Source: Chara braunii (Eukaryota; Streptophyta; Charophyceae; Charales; Characeae). From it: a stretch of DNA of 30,231 bases. Positions within the stretch are counted from its first letter, which is position 1. Every line of letters starts with the position of its first letter. The stretch lies in assembly GCA_003427395.1 (NCBI GenBank), contig BFEA01000035.1, positions 1,879,107 to 1,909,337 of the forward strand, given 5' to 3'. The translations under genes and the position numbers were made by a program. This document shows, piece by piece, positions 1 through 10,165 of this stretch. A model generated the notes under the pieces. That model was not told the DNA's origin and ran no database searches. It saw only the letters and a list, made by a program, of their open reading frames with translations.

Positions 1-160
1 ATATTGGTGATTGTTGTTTCCTAGGGCTATGGTGATACTTGTCTCTTCCCGGGTCTCCGTTGTCCCTTGGAGCTGCAATTTTCCCCCTTCCCTTCATGGA
101 GCACCTCCTTTACTATTAACATAGCCCTAGTTCTGCAGCCCCCCTGAATAAANGGGTCCT
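1..160. repeat. LINE 3'-UTR-like repeat, copy 1
   Basis: This stretch is a direct copy of 812-1070. Both begin with ATATTGGTG and share GTCTCTTCCCGGG, CTTGGAGCTGC and GCAGCCCCCCTGA. A more diverged copy lies at 6227-6345, inside what I read as the 3' UTR of LINE B. Together with LINE A's minus-strand ORF ending at 1586, this suggests that 1-1110 is LINE A's 3' UTR, internally duplicated with a period of about 811 bp. Base 153 is an N. No coding content is recognised. Confidence 0.55.
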
Positions 161-811
161 ATTCTGCAACACCTCTGTGCAATGTCTCTATTGAAACCCT
201 TGAAGCCCCTAAACCCCTAAACCCTCACTGTGACCTTAGAGAACCGAAAAAAACACAGTATCTGCGGTACTGTTGCAATGAGATAGAAAGTACAGCAACA
301 CCACACAGGACAATAGAAAGTTAGTATCTTGGGGCATCCCTGTCGAAATGAGGCAGCCCTGTTCTGCAGCCCCTCTATTCATTGTGACTATCTGTCGTCC
401 CTTTAGAACCCTTTAGAACCCTTGAAGACCCTATAACTCAAACCTTTTCTTACCGCAATCAGGATGAGGACTTCCAGACTCAGACCATCCCAGATTCCTG
501 CAGGTGTCCACTTTGTTGTTGCCGCCATCCTGTCGCTTACACTCCGGGACTTTCCAAAACACACCCCAAGACCTTTTGAGACCGTTCGACATGCTGGGCC
601 GTTAGTCCACTGCAACCGTCGTTTCACCGCCCTCCAGTGTATTCCTGATTTCCACCATGATCTCGTCGTGGCCACCACTGTCCCTTCCCCAAGAGTCCCC
701 TACCCGTCCGGAGCTCTCCCCCAAATCCCTCTTCCTTCCACCTAGTTTGCAAGTGCCAAACAGCCACATTGCGGTCCTAAGACGTCCCATTGATACATCT
801 TACAATACAAA
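161..811. other. Unassigned spacer between repeat copies
   Basis: No gene is recognised. Short blocks such as AACCCTTGAAG and TCTGCAGCCCC recur near 130-230 and 355-440, pointing to older internal duplication. Open frames of 60-93 codons occur on both strands (for example 403-678 minus and 464-745 plus) but resemble no family I know. A short CCCTAAA-like run at 205-226 is too short to call telomeric. Confidence 0.4.
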
Positions 812-1070
812 GATATTGGTGTTTGTTGTTTCCTAGGACTGAGGTGATAGTTGTCTCTTCCCGGGGCTCTGTTATCCCTTGGAGCTGCTATTGTCCCCCT
901 TCCATTCTTGGAGCACCACCTTATCTGTTAGCCCAGCCCTACCGTCTTCACCCGAATAGAACGCCCAGTCATTATATCTGTATTTGGCAAAAAATTTGGT
1001 CCAGATGCAGCGATAATGACCAGGCGTTCTATTCGGGTGAAGACCGAAGTTCAGCAGCCCCCCTGATACG
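812..1070. repeat. LINE 3'-UTR-like repeat, copy 2, with insertion
   Basis: This is the second copy of the block at 1-160, alignable from ATATTGGTG through GCAGCCCCCCTGA. Copy 1 reads straight from AGCCCTA to GTTCTGCAGC. Copy 2 is interrupted between AGCCCTA and GTTCAGCAGC by about 105 bp of fold-back sequence, so copy 1 acts as the empty site. Confidence 0.65.
942..1046. mobile_element. 105-bp fold-back MITE
   Basis: The ends are perfect 22-bp inverted repeats (944-965 and 1023-1044, starting GTCTTCACCC and ending GAACGCC). Pairing continues imperfectly inwards (CAGTCATTAT against ATAATGACCAG), so almost the whole element is one hairpin. Its boundaries are supported by the uninterrupted related repeat at 1-160. 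A TA target duplication is possible (TA on the left, a mutated AA on the right) but not clean, so I leave the superfamily open; a Tc1/mariner-type MITE would fit TA. No coding capacity. A hairpin RNA precursor is an alternative reading. Confidence 0.7.
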
Positions 1071-1128
1071 CGAAGAATCAGTCTGTGGGTGGTATGCTGG
1101 TGCAAAGTAAGCATGAACTAGAGGATGA

Positions 1129-1195
1129 GACTCGCTGGCCTATTGGTTAGGTGTTTGCCTGACAAGCCGTTGGCTGTGTGTTCGATTGTCGGATT
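1129..1195 (+). other. tRNA-like (SINE-type) sequence
   Basis: An A-box-like TGGCCTATTGG begins at 1136 and a B-box-like GTTCGATTGTC at 1180. The spacing of 44 nt is that of a tRNA, and a CTGACAA anticodon-loop-like segment lies between them. The acceptor and T stems do not pair well, so this is not a functional tRNA; a SINE head or decayed tRNA is more likely. No clear 3' tail or target duplication was found. Confidence 0.35.
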
Positions 1196-1585
1196 GGACA
1201 TGCAGGTTCATGCAAAGTTAGCAGATACGAGGAATCAGGCCTGGTGGGATATCAAGCGTCCTACTAGTGAGGGGGCTAGCTTGTAGGATGGAAATAGGGC
1301 ACAGCAGCAGCGTAAATGGTGGCTCTGCTGCAGTAAGTCTTGCCGGAGTGAGGTAAAAAGGATGGATGGGGGGTTCTGAGTCATTTTCTGACTTTCGCCT
1401 ATTTCTGAAGCTTGTCGTAGAAATTTTCTAAGTAGCTCCAATTTTCTTAAGCCAAAAGCCGGGTGCAATCAGACTCGCATTCATTCACACTTCACACGTA
1501 TGCAAACACGTTGCGCAGCAAACTGGCGCCAGGCGCCCACTCAGAACTCAAAGATATAGTACCAAGAACATACTCAGATACAAGT

Positions 1586-4500
1586 TCACTTCACATGGCT
1601 ATGGCGGCACATCCCCCGAACAACTCTCTGTTCGTCACTCCCACGACACTGCTGTTCGCATACAGGATCACCCTGGATACCCCACACGCAACACCCTGTA
1701 CACTTGCGCACACTCTGCCAGATGGCCCAAAGAACCGCTCTTCTACCTAGGGTGAAAAGGTTCTTAGTGAAGCTATCCTCCGGGTCTGGGGACCAGTGTG
1801 CTAGCAGAATTGCCTTCCACTCCCAAGACCATTTATGTCTAGTTTCTAATTGCCCCCATATTTTGTCCCACCAACGCCACAGCCAGATGGAGCCTGTGCA
1901 CTCGAGGAAAATATGTTCGATCGTTTCTGGTATCTTTCTATTTGGGTACGCGGATTTACAAAGTTTGCACCATGGGTCTACAATACCTCTTTTCTCCAGG
2001 GAGGTTCTGTCTAGCAGCCAATAATTTGTGGGGAGACACCGGTGTTCAATCTGTCACTTAAGGGAGGCTACATTGGAAGGTTTGATCTTGGATTCTTTGA
2101 ACCATTTAATGTTTCTCAGATCATCCTTGTTGATATTCAACTGTTTCATCCATCTCTCCACCACCCTATCCTTCAACTTTATTTTGGGTCTAATCATCCG
2201 GTAAGTTGATTTGAGAGATAGGGTGTGTAGGTGTTTACTAAAATTCATGTTGAGCCTGTTCTTGGTTTCCCACGACCAGCACGCAGGGTCGATGGGCGGG
2301 TATGAGATGGGCGTAGATGGTCTGAAGGCGAGACACGACTGTGCATCTAGTGGAATGACTCTGATTCTGAAGATATTTTCCACAGGCATCCATATTGGAA
2401 CAAGATCATTGTTAAGGTTTATTACATTGTCATCTCTTAGTATATATGGGGCAATTAAGGCCTCCTTGTCTGGGGAGATGAGAATGACATTAGCTATCCT
2501 TCGTGGATTCTTCTTCGTGGCCACCCAATCACTTTCTTGGAATTTCTTCCCTCTCTTGAGCACTCTAAGCCACTCAATGGGGATCAGTTCCACAATTTTG
2601 TCTAGATTACTTTGTACATGGTGACAATGCTTTAGTTTTTTGTGGAGGAGATGTGGGGAAATCCAATCAAGAGAATCTTCATCCCAAATATCCTTGATCC
2701 TAGTAACCCCCCTCCTAATCCAACCCTTCAATGAATTATCATTACAATGTAGTGTGGTGCCTTGGTGGTTTCTTATCCAAGTATTATTGAAAATTGGTTG
2801 TTGATTAATCTCTTCCCATCTTTGGGGGAAGTGTTTATCTGATATGAGTAGCTTCCTCCAATTTTTGAAAATAGTTAGCCAGAAGGAATCTTTTATTATG
2901 TCTTTCCTTACTGCTTCCCTGCTAGACATTTGAGTCGGGTCTATCTCTTTGGTTGTGCCTCTTGGGATTGACCAATCCCTATTCTCTAACCACATGGCTG
3001 GATCTACGACCTCCACTGTTTAGGGGGGCAGTCTTCTTAATTGTTCCCAAGCCAGGCCACTCCAAGCGGTTTGAGGGTTGAGTAATAGTCTTTTGGCCCA
3101 TTGAATGAAAAGTGTCATGGCTTGGAGTGCTGGGTCAATAATTCCCAATCCCCCCTTGGACTTTGGTTGGATGACTGAAGACCAGGTCACTCTACAAATA
3201 AGATTCTTATATTCATGATTTCCTCTCCACAAGAAGGCTCTAAGTTGTTGGTGAAGAGATTTGGTCCATTTATTGTCTAGGGCCCAAATTGCTGATTTAT
3301 ATCAAATTGAGGCTAAGATTACATTATTAATCACCAAGGATCTGCCTATTATCGATATGTGCTTATTCTTCCATAGCTCTAGTTTGGTCTGGGCACTTTG
3401 GAAGATAACCTCATCATTAATTTTGGGTTTCCCTTCGGCAGACAACGAGATGCCTAAGACCCTTATTGGCTTGTCGAGGGGAAGCCATTTGATTCTAGGC
3501 ATTTCTGGAGGTCTTACTCCTTGATGATGTATCCACCATCCTAGGGTCTTTTCCCCCCAGTTGACCTTCATATCTGCTAATCTATCCTAGGGTCTTTTCC
3601 CCCCAGTTGACCTTCATATCTGCTAATCTACAAAATTTATTCATTAATTCCTTTATCGCATCCATATTCTTCTGTGATGAATCAATCATCAGAGAAAGAT
3701 CGTTTGCAAAAAGAGAGCACATGAGAATTGCGTCTTTCGGTATGGACGTCACTTGAATTTTCCTTATATCCTTCTGTTCTTTCAGATTGACCGCTAAAAC
3801 TTCCATTATAATTATGAAGAGAAATGGTGTCAATGGGTCGCCCTGCCTGACCGATTTCTGTAATTCTATTGGAGGTGTCAAACTGCCATTAACCATGACT
3901 TTTGTGGTTGCATTTTGATGCATGATAGTGATCCACCTTCTGAAACACGGTCCGAAGTTCATTTTCTCGAGACACTTGTCCAGGAAAAACCAATCCACAT
4001 GATCATAAGTTTTTTCAAAGTCTATGAAGATAAATGCTGCATTATGTTTAGATTGGCGTGCAACTTTGATAAGCTCATTGATAAGGAGGATATTATTATG
4101 TATGTTGCGTCCTGTGATGAACCCTATTTGTGTTGGGTGGATGATGTCAACTATTACTTTGAGCATTCTGTCTGCTAATGTCTTTGCCACCAATTTATAA
4201 ACCACTGTGAGGAGCGTGATAGGATGATAATTACGGTCATTTAGTGTGTCTCCTTTTTTGTATAAGAGTGTGAGAACCCCTTGATTAACTATTTTCCCTA
4301 TATCCCCTGCCTCCCAGACCGCATGGTAGTAGTCAATTAGGTCTTGTGCGAGCGAACCCCACATAGATTCTCAGAATTATTTTGGGAGACCGTCAATTCC
4401 TGGTGTCTTTTCTTCTTCCATGAGGATTAAAGCCTTCCAAATTTCATCATTGGTTAATGACATTTCCAATTTCTCCTTTTGTGCTTCCGTGATTGATTTA

Positions 4501-5975
4501 TTAAAGGGGATTAAAAATTCATCGATTTCTATTTCCTTTTGTGCAAGAGGAATAATTTTTTTTTGAAGTGAAGAGTTCTTTATAAAAATCTCTAGCTAGT
4601 TTCATACTAACTGCTGTTGAGATGGCTAAGGGTTCATTATTATTGAAAGGGTTGAATAAAGTCTCTATCGTAGTCCTTCCGGTTCTAGCTCTGGCTATGG
4701 CGAAAAAACGCACGTCCATATCGCCTTCCATTTGATATTTCTTTAGCTTGCCACGTATTCTGAATCCTTGCCATCTATATTCCATATAATTGAGTAAATG
4801 ATCCTCTAATGTTTGAATCTCCTTTGCTATTGGCTCCAGGGTGTCTTGATCATCTGGGTTTATTTGTGTTTCTTGTAGTTCTTGAATTATTTCAAGGATT
4901 TCAGTTTTTTTTTTATGTCTTAACTTTACCATGACTTTAGAGTACTCATTGCATTTACGACCTAGGAAGACTAGGCCGTTGTTGAACCACGTAATGTAAT
5001 TGTCGATATGAACTCTCTGTTTTCTCTAGAATTTCCATACATCCTTGAGATACTGTAGAAAATTCTGGTCCTTGAGGTATGAAGTATTAAGTTTATAGAA
5101 CCCCTCACCTTGATCCGGTTTCTTCCGGAAGCAGAAAACTGCCATGCACATTGTGTGATTAAAGCTTGGAAATGAACTTCTTGGTAGGATACATGCAAAT
5201 TGGAGCCCTCCCTGAAGATCTTCAGAGGCTAGAATAAGATCAATCCTGGATTCAGTAGGTCTGTTTGAATGCCTTCTGGTGAAGCATGAAAAAGACTTGG
5301 TGGTAGGGTTTAATCTCCTAAAGGAGTCAAACAGGTTATGGAATAGCACAATTTGGATATGATTTGTTTATCTCCTTCTATATAGGCCGGACACGGCGTG
5401 GGTATATTCCATCTATCTAGGTTACGATCCGGTGCTGCATTGAAATCTCCTGCCATTATGACCGGGATGCCTACTGGAAGGCGGGGAAGTAATGATTCAA
5501 AGAACAATCGGCGTTCCCCTATGTCATTGGGTCCATATACATTCAGTATACTGACCACCGCTAATTCCAACATCGCCAGTATGTATATCCATCTTCCTTC
5601 CTGCTGGTCCGCTTCCCAGTTGAGTATTTCAACTTTAGAACCCGGTGAAATCCATATCGCTACACCTGCGCTCCCTGGTTTTGAAGCATGAGCCCGATAC
5701 GCCGTGTGGGGCCAGAATTATTTGTGAATGTGGTTGTAGGATGCTGTGTTCATTAAGTGCGTCTCTTGGATGCAGATCACATCAGGCCACTCCTTGCCCC
5801 CTACCCCTTTGATAAGATCGAGTATGGCTTGACGTTTGGAGTTCTTGGCAGACGCCATACCATTCACATTAAGGAATCTGAGGTCCAAGTCAGCGTTTCT
5901 TTTGAGGAACTTCCAATTTTTGTCTTTGTTGTGGAGTAGGTCTATTAAGTTCACTTCCTTACACTCATTACCCAT
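1586..5975 (-). pseudogene. LINE A ORF2 remnant: EN, RT, zf-RVT
   Basis: This is a non-LTR retrotransposon polyprotein. The N-terminal AP-type endonuclease shows RFLNVNG, QETHL, NVYGPN, GDFNAAPDRNLDRW and RIDLILAS; the expected SDH is degraded to SFNH. The reverse transcriptase shows KTPGIDGLP, GVLTLLYKKGD, the motif A region IDFEKTYD and RQGDPLTP. Motif C reads FANDL instead of the family's FADD. A C-terminal zinc-binding region near 1690-2040 has WCKLC, an H-x4-C (HIFLEC) and LWRWWDKIW. The frame is broken by stops at 5718-5720, 5026-5028, 4377-4379, 4371-4373, 3020-3022 and 2054-2056 (TGA in place of an expected Trp), and by frameshifts near 5350, near 4530 and at the 46-bp duplication at 3538-3629. 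No ORF1 is seen upstream. Dead element; L1-like clade of plants is my best guess. Confidence 0.93.
3538..3629. repeat. Exact 46-bp tandem duplication in LINE A
   Basis: 3538-3583 and 3584-3629 are identical, each beginning ATCCTAGGGTC and ending GCTAATCT. Since 46 is not a multiple of three, the duplication shifts the LINE reading frame just after the RT core. The identity of the copies suggests it is younger than the other damage, or an assembly effect. Confidence 0.95.
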
Positions 5976-6063
5976 TGCATACTATTTTCTACCATCTTTC
6001 CTTAACCTTTTTTTTTTTTCTTTTTTTTTTTTTTTAAGGAAAAAACCTGTGTGATATCCCTCT

Positions 6064-6094
6064 ATCTTGGCAGTGGTAAGAGAAACGCCAAGAT
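6064..6094 (-). other. Stem-loop near the LINE B 3' end
   Basis: ATCTTGGC (6064-6071) and GCCAAGAT (6087-6094) form a perfect 8-bp stem with a 15-nt loop, about 30 bp from the poly(A) tail. Some LINE reverse transcriptases recognise a 3' stem-loop of their own RNA; whether this one does so is inference. Confidence 0.45.
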
Positions 6095-6226
6095 TGAGGG
6101 CTTATCTGTCGGGCTGCTCCATCTATTGGTGGGGAGTGACAGCTGCTGGAAACCGGGTCCAGCGTCCCCTTCATACACCATGTACACATAGCTTGGTGAC
6201 TGTGGTTTTTTAGGCTGTGCTCCTTG

Positions 6227-6345
6227 TTAACTCATCCCGGGACTCCGTTGTCCCATGAAACTGCTAATGTCACCCATCCCCTTGTTGGAGCTCCCCTTAT
6301 CCCTAAGCCCAACCCTATTTCAGTAGTCCCCCTGTTTGGTTATTG
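6227..6345 (-). repeat. LINE 3'-UTR-like repeat, copy 3 (diverged)
   Basis: This block resembles 28-160 and 845-960: CTCATCCCGGGACTCCGTTG, then CCC..GAAACTGCTAATGTC, GGAGCTCCCCTTAT and AGTAGTCCCCCTG. Its place between LINE B's ORF end and poly(A) tail is the reason I read all three copies as LINE 3' UTR. Confidence 0.5.
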
Positions 6346-6603
6346 CTGTGACTGGCCCTTTAAACCCTTAAACCTTTAAATCTACAACAGACCCTCTGTT
6401 CTAACCTTGTTCCATCAATGATTGTGTGCTGTCCCAGTTGACTATGCTACCAGAACCTTTGAGCTTGCAAATCCTATGTACTGTTCTGTCTATCTTCCGT
6501 TCTGTGTTTGGAGGGGCGGAAACCTCTTCACCCTGGACCCGATGCCAGTTGCCTGCAGTGTTCACTAGTTCCACCTTCTCCCCAACAGGAGTCGGTCCAA
6601 CAT

Positions 6604-6780
6604 CCCTACAGAGACAGACTTTGCCTACACCTGTGTGATTGTTACCTTCATAATCTGCTGAGAGCGGATGTCTCTCCCCTACGAACCAACCTACCTCCTT
6701 ACTGATACCTGTATTCCTGCAGAGACAGACCTTGCCTACTCCCGTATGACTGTTGCCAACCTAATCTGCTAAGTGTAGGT
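6604..6780. repeat. Two-copy repeat in the LINE B 3' UTR
   Basis: CCTACAGAGACAGACTTTGC (about 6604) recurs as CCTGCAGAGACAGACCTTGC (about 6716). Each is followed by similar text ending in ATAATCTGCT or CTAATCTGCT. The period is about 112 bp. Confidence 0.6.
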
Positions 6781-6824
6781 GCCCAGCAGACCGACCATTC
6801 TTACTGTTGCCCTTACTGATGCCC

Positions 6825-7629
6825 TTACCATTGCCTTTCAACGATTGCTATGGCTACCGGGGAAAACATATCTGGAAATTCCTTAGGGTGTTTCATCGGA
6901 ATGTTGGGGTTGACATGGAGCCAGTCGTGGAACCTAAGCTTGTAGTCCTTGGTGAAGTCCTCTTGCTCTTCCTTGTGTCTTATTTCCCCTGGCCATTCTA
7001 CCTGGGCCATCCAGCCCCCTCTTCCCCCCCCTTCCCCCCCCCAACCATTTTGTGCAGAGGTTATGGATTTCCTTAGTTATATCAACTTTTTGAGATAAGG
7101 TTTCCATTTTTCCCTGCACTTTTTTCCATTGCATTCTTATTTCTGTTTCAATAAAATGTTTTGTTGTGTCGGCCACTTCCATTTCCCCCATCCTGGCTCC
7201 TTCTTGATCAAAGACACACCTTCTTAACCATAACGTCTAGATCAACGCTTTTCTGGATATGGAGAAAAGGTTGCTGGCTAAGCGGGATGCATGCGGCCTT
7301 TCCCATTCACCTAAGAGAAGGGCTTCCCATTTCCATGACCATTCCTCGCCAGTGCCCAGTTGAGTCCAGATACGGTCCCACCATCGCCACAGCAGGACTG
7401 CTCCAGGGCATTGTAGAAAGATATGTTCTATTGTTTTGCAAATCATACGTCTCGGGAACCCTGCGTTACAGGATTTGCACCATGGCAGAGTCTCCCCTCT
7501 TTGTTCAAGGTTCGTCCTCTCGATGATCCCATTGTTGGTGGGGAGGCACCTGTGACTGATTTGCCACTGTAGGGAGGTGAATTTTGCCGGTCTTTCTTTT
7601 ACTCCTCTGAACAATCTTTCCCCAAACAT
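6825..7629 (-). pseudogene. LINE B ORF2 C-terminus with zf-RVT domain
   Basis: The minus-strand frame from 7629 encodes FTSLQWQISHRCLPTN, WCKSC, TIEHIFLQC and LLWRWWDRIW, closely matching LINE A's zinc-binding tail (QIEHRCLPTN, WCKLC, TIEHIFLEC, LWRWWDKIW). The Cys and His ligands are kept here. After an in-frame stop at 7237-7239 the same frame continues (LRRCVFDQEG, then a charged, probably helical segment to about 6990). It then shifts frame, near an earlier C-rich tract at 7019-7043, into FHDWLHVNPNIPMKHPKEFP, ending at 6825. So this family has an extended tail after zf-RVT which LINE A no longer shows. The endonuclease and RT are absent through 5' truncation. Confidence 0.88.
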
Positions 7630-7704
7630 AACATACCCTGGTTATGAATCTATACAGGCTATAATTCCCGTCAGGTGCGGTTGTGATGAGAATGTGTTAC
7701 GTTC

Positions 7705-7968
7705 GGGGTAAGATGGTAGTGAATGAAAGTGGGGTGCTGGATGGGGAAGGGTACCTGCATGACGCACAGGAGTAGACATTCGACGGAAAGACTGGGAAGG
7801 ATGACGATTGGGCCCCCCTTGACAATGAAGTGGCAGAGTTTGAGATAGCTCGGTGTGTTTAATTGATAGAAGGTTTGTTCCTCTCCTGGCCAGAGGGGGA
7901 GGACAAACTTTGGATCACTGTGGAAGGACTTTGGAGCCAGGTGTCCTGAAGGACGACATAAATGGGTC
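7705..7968 (+). pseudogene. Degenerate coding-like stretch, family unknown
   Basis: One plus frame, starting at ATG 7713, reads through about 80 codons with protein-like composition (SGVLDGEGYLHDAQE, FDGKTGKDDDWAPLDNEVAE, WPEGEDKLWITVEGLWSQ). It is interrupted by a TAG at 7773-7775, a TAA about 28 codons later and a final TGA. The aspartate-, glutamate- and tryptophan-rich text looks like former protein, but I recognise no domain. It lies between the LINE B breakpoint and the 135-bp array. Confidence 0.3.
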
Positions 7969-8026
7969 CAGTAGACAACCAGGAGGGTTCAATATGTCTG
8001 TTGAATCCTGAACCCTTGAAAAGGTC

Positions 8027-8423
8027 GGGAGAAGGTGGGGTGGGTAGATGACCCCTAAGTGTAATGGGAGGTGATTCTTTATTAATTACGGGCTGTATTT
8101 TGTATTGATATTAGTCATTTTGGGTAGTAGTGATTGGTTTGATTTGGAAGAGAAAAGGGTTGGGAGAAGGTGGGGTGGGTAGATGATCCCTAAGTGTAAT
8201 GGGAGGTGATTCTTTATTAGTTATGGGCTGTATTTTGTATTGATATTAGTCATTTTGGTTAGTAGTGATTGGTTTAATTTGGAAGAGAAAAGTGTTGGGA
8301 GAAGGTGGAGTGGGTAGATGATCCCTACGTGTAATGTGAGGTGATTCTTTATTAGTTATGGGATGCATTCTGTATTGATATGAGTCATTTTGAATAGTAA
8401 GGATTGATTTAATTTGAAAAAGA
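8027..8423. repeat. 135-bp tandem repeat, three copies
   Basis: Units start at GGGAGAAGGTGG at 8027, 8162 and 8297, an exact 135-bp period. Shared landmarks are GGGTAGATGA, GGAGGTGATTCTTTATTA, GTATTGATATTAGTCATTTT and TGATTTGGAAGAGAAAA. Units 1 and 2 are the closest; unit 3 is more diverged and ends at a T tract. No coding function is seen. Confidence 0.93.
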
Positions 8424-8520
8424 TTTTTTTTTTTTGCTGGGGGGGGGGGACAAGGCTCCAATCTATTCGGGGGGAACAACACGTGCTGGGAAACAGGCCC
8501 AACGTCCCATATGGAAATTT
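8424..8520 (-). mobile_element. LINE 3' end fragment with poly(A) tail
   Basis: Twelve T (8424-8435) and, three bases on, eleven G (8439-8449) precede GGCTCCAATCTATTCGGGGG, GTGCTGGGAAACAGG and CCAACGTCCC. This matches, with substitutions, the end of the LINE B 3' UTR at about 6110-6175 (GGGCTGCTCCATCTATTGG, GCTGCTGGAAACCGGG, CCAGCGTCCCC), which is likewise next to a T tract. I read it as the 3' end of a further minus-strand insertion; its body beyond 8520 is not recognised. Confidence 0.55.
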
Positions 8521-8740
8521 ACATCGAACTTTGAAAGTTTGAGATACCGGGGCCATTACCCGGCTTTGACTGAGAAAACTTTAAGAGAATTTTGAGCTAC
8601 TTAGAAAATTACTACGACAAACTACAAAGAAAGGTCTGCCCACAACAAAACATGCCACCACAGAGGTCCTACAAATGCTCAAAACCTTGTGAATCCCTAA
8701 CAACCCTTCTAAAACTCTCCAGCATTGTCTTACTCCATAC

Positions 8741-9475
8741 CGAGCTCTTCCAGGCCTCATACCAACACCCTGCAGGGTTACAGGGCAACACGACTCGCCC
8801 CAGCTCCGGCCAGCATCGTCCCAGCAGCAACCCTTGGTTGTCCCTTGGAATGCCCACTCCAAAGCATCCCCAGATCTCTCTACCAGGCCTCACACTCCTG
8901 CATTAGCAAGTTACAGGGCAACACCCCAACACCGGCCAACTTCGTTCTAGCATTGAGCAACCACAAATCACCGTGTATATCAGCATGGAGTCATCTGAGT
9001 TGCTAGAAGTCCCTAGAATCTTAAATCATTCTTAAGACCCCCATTGGCAACCAAAACCAACGAACCATGGATGAAGGAAAAACTTAGAAACATTCATGGC
9101 CACTACTCAAAACTCTATTAAGTCACTAGGATATGTGTGTCAAAAAACCTCCCAACCACGAATCAGATATGTGAAACCTATTCAATCCACCTACGACCAC
9201 CACCAACATGGCTGCTTTCAGCACGAACCGAAGCTCTCCCAGACCTCATGCTCCCATCAGGTTAGGTTACATAGTCGCACCACCTTGCTCCAGCACCGGC
9301 CAACATTGCTCCAGTTACGACCCACAATGACCATTGAGACTGACCCTGCAAATAGCCCCCCAGATCTCTTTATCGGGCCTCACACCCCCACTAAGCTAGG
9401 TCACAGAGTTGCGCTACCTGGCTCTGGCTCCGGCCAACGTTGCTCCAGCATCGGTCTTCGAGGGCCACCGAATTT
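8741..9475. repeat. Degenerate repeat of about 133 bp, four copies
   Basis: CAGGCCTCA or its variants occur at 8751, 8884, 9241 and 9375, giving spacings of about 133, 357 and 134. After each comes a GGTTACAGGG-like block and an ACCGGCCAACNTTGCTCCAGCA-like block. The middle pair is separated by unrelated sequence. Open frames here follow the C-rich composition and I do not call genes. Confidence 0.5.
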
Positions 9476-10160
9476 TCGACCACCCTTCGCAGGATCACAG
9501 ATGACTTGCCAGATAGCGCTTATTCCTACAACCTCCTCGAGAGGCAAACCAAAATAGAAAGAATGGAAAGAAATACTAAAGTGGATGTTTGAATTCTTCG
9601 AGAGAGATTGCCCCTCCCTCCACCTACCGCTTCCCCCTCAGTCCTACACTGCCTCCGCCGAGGTGAGTCACCCACTCTCCCTCGGCCCCAATATAGGACC
9701 AACCCTCTATCCTTCTTTCCCCAGGAGCACGCAGTTCCCACCTAAAGCATGCCCCCCCGCCCCTTGCCCATTTCTGCGTCCGCTGGGACTGACGTTGACC
9801 CATACACCAGCCCCTGCCCCAGAATAGGGCAACCCCCTACTCCGCCCCTACCCTCTTTAAGACATTCACCCCCCACCTTGTGATGCCCCGGCAAGGTAGA
9901 GCTCCCCCCACCCCCTTCTTACCTTTCAACTCTCCGGAAACGATCTGATCCAGCCGACTACAGTTATTGATGACACACTTACCAAAATGTCGATCATAAT
10001 TTGCAAAAGCAAGACCTCTTCAAAGATATGCAGCTCCCACCATGTGCATGTATCACCAATTTAAGAGAAGCAAAAAACTAATTATCGGAGAGGGTCTTCA
10101 AATTTATAGCTAGAATAGTAGGATTCCGAAGTTTTCGGGTTCCAAGATTATAAAATCATG
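9476..10160. other. Unassigned C-rich sequence
   Basis: A strongly C-rich plus strand (about 9600-9930) passes into AT-rich sequence after about 9960. I see no gene, RNA or mobile-element end. Confidence 0.4.
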
Positions 10161-10165
10161 ATAGA

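Larger units (their letters stand above)
6008..7635 (-). mobile_element. LINE B: 5'-truncated copy with poly(A) tail
   Basis: Read on the minus strand, this has the C-terminal part of a LINE ORF2 (6825-7629), a 3' UTR-like stretch (about 6036-6822) and an A-rich tail seen as T tracts at 6008-6019 and 6021-6035. The 5' truncation point near 7635 is where protein similarity to LINE A stops. I found no convincing target duplication. It lies immediately upstream of LINE A's endonuclease in the same orientation, so LINE B may have inserted at LINE A's 5' end. Confidence 0.7.

Noticed and set aside
205-226. Plant-type telomere repeat (CCCTAAA)
   Set aside because: Only two imperfect units within a C- and A-rich LINE-like repeat.
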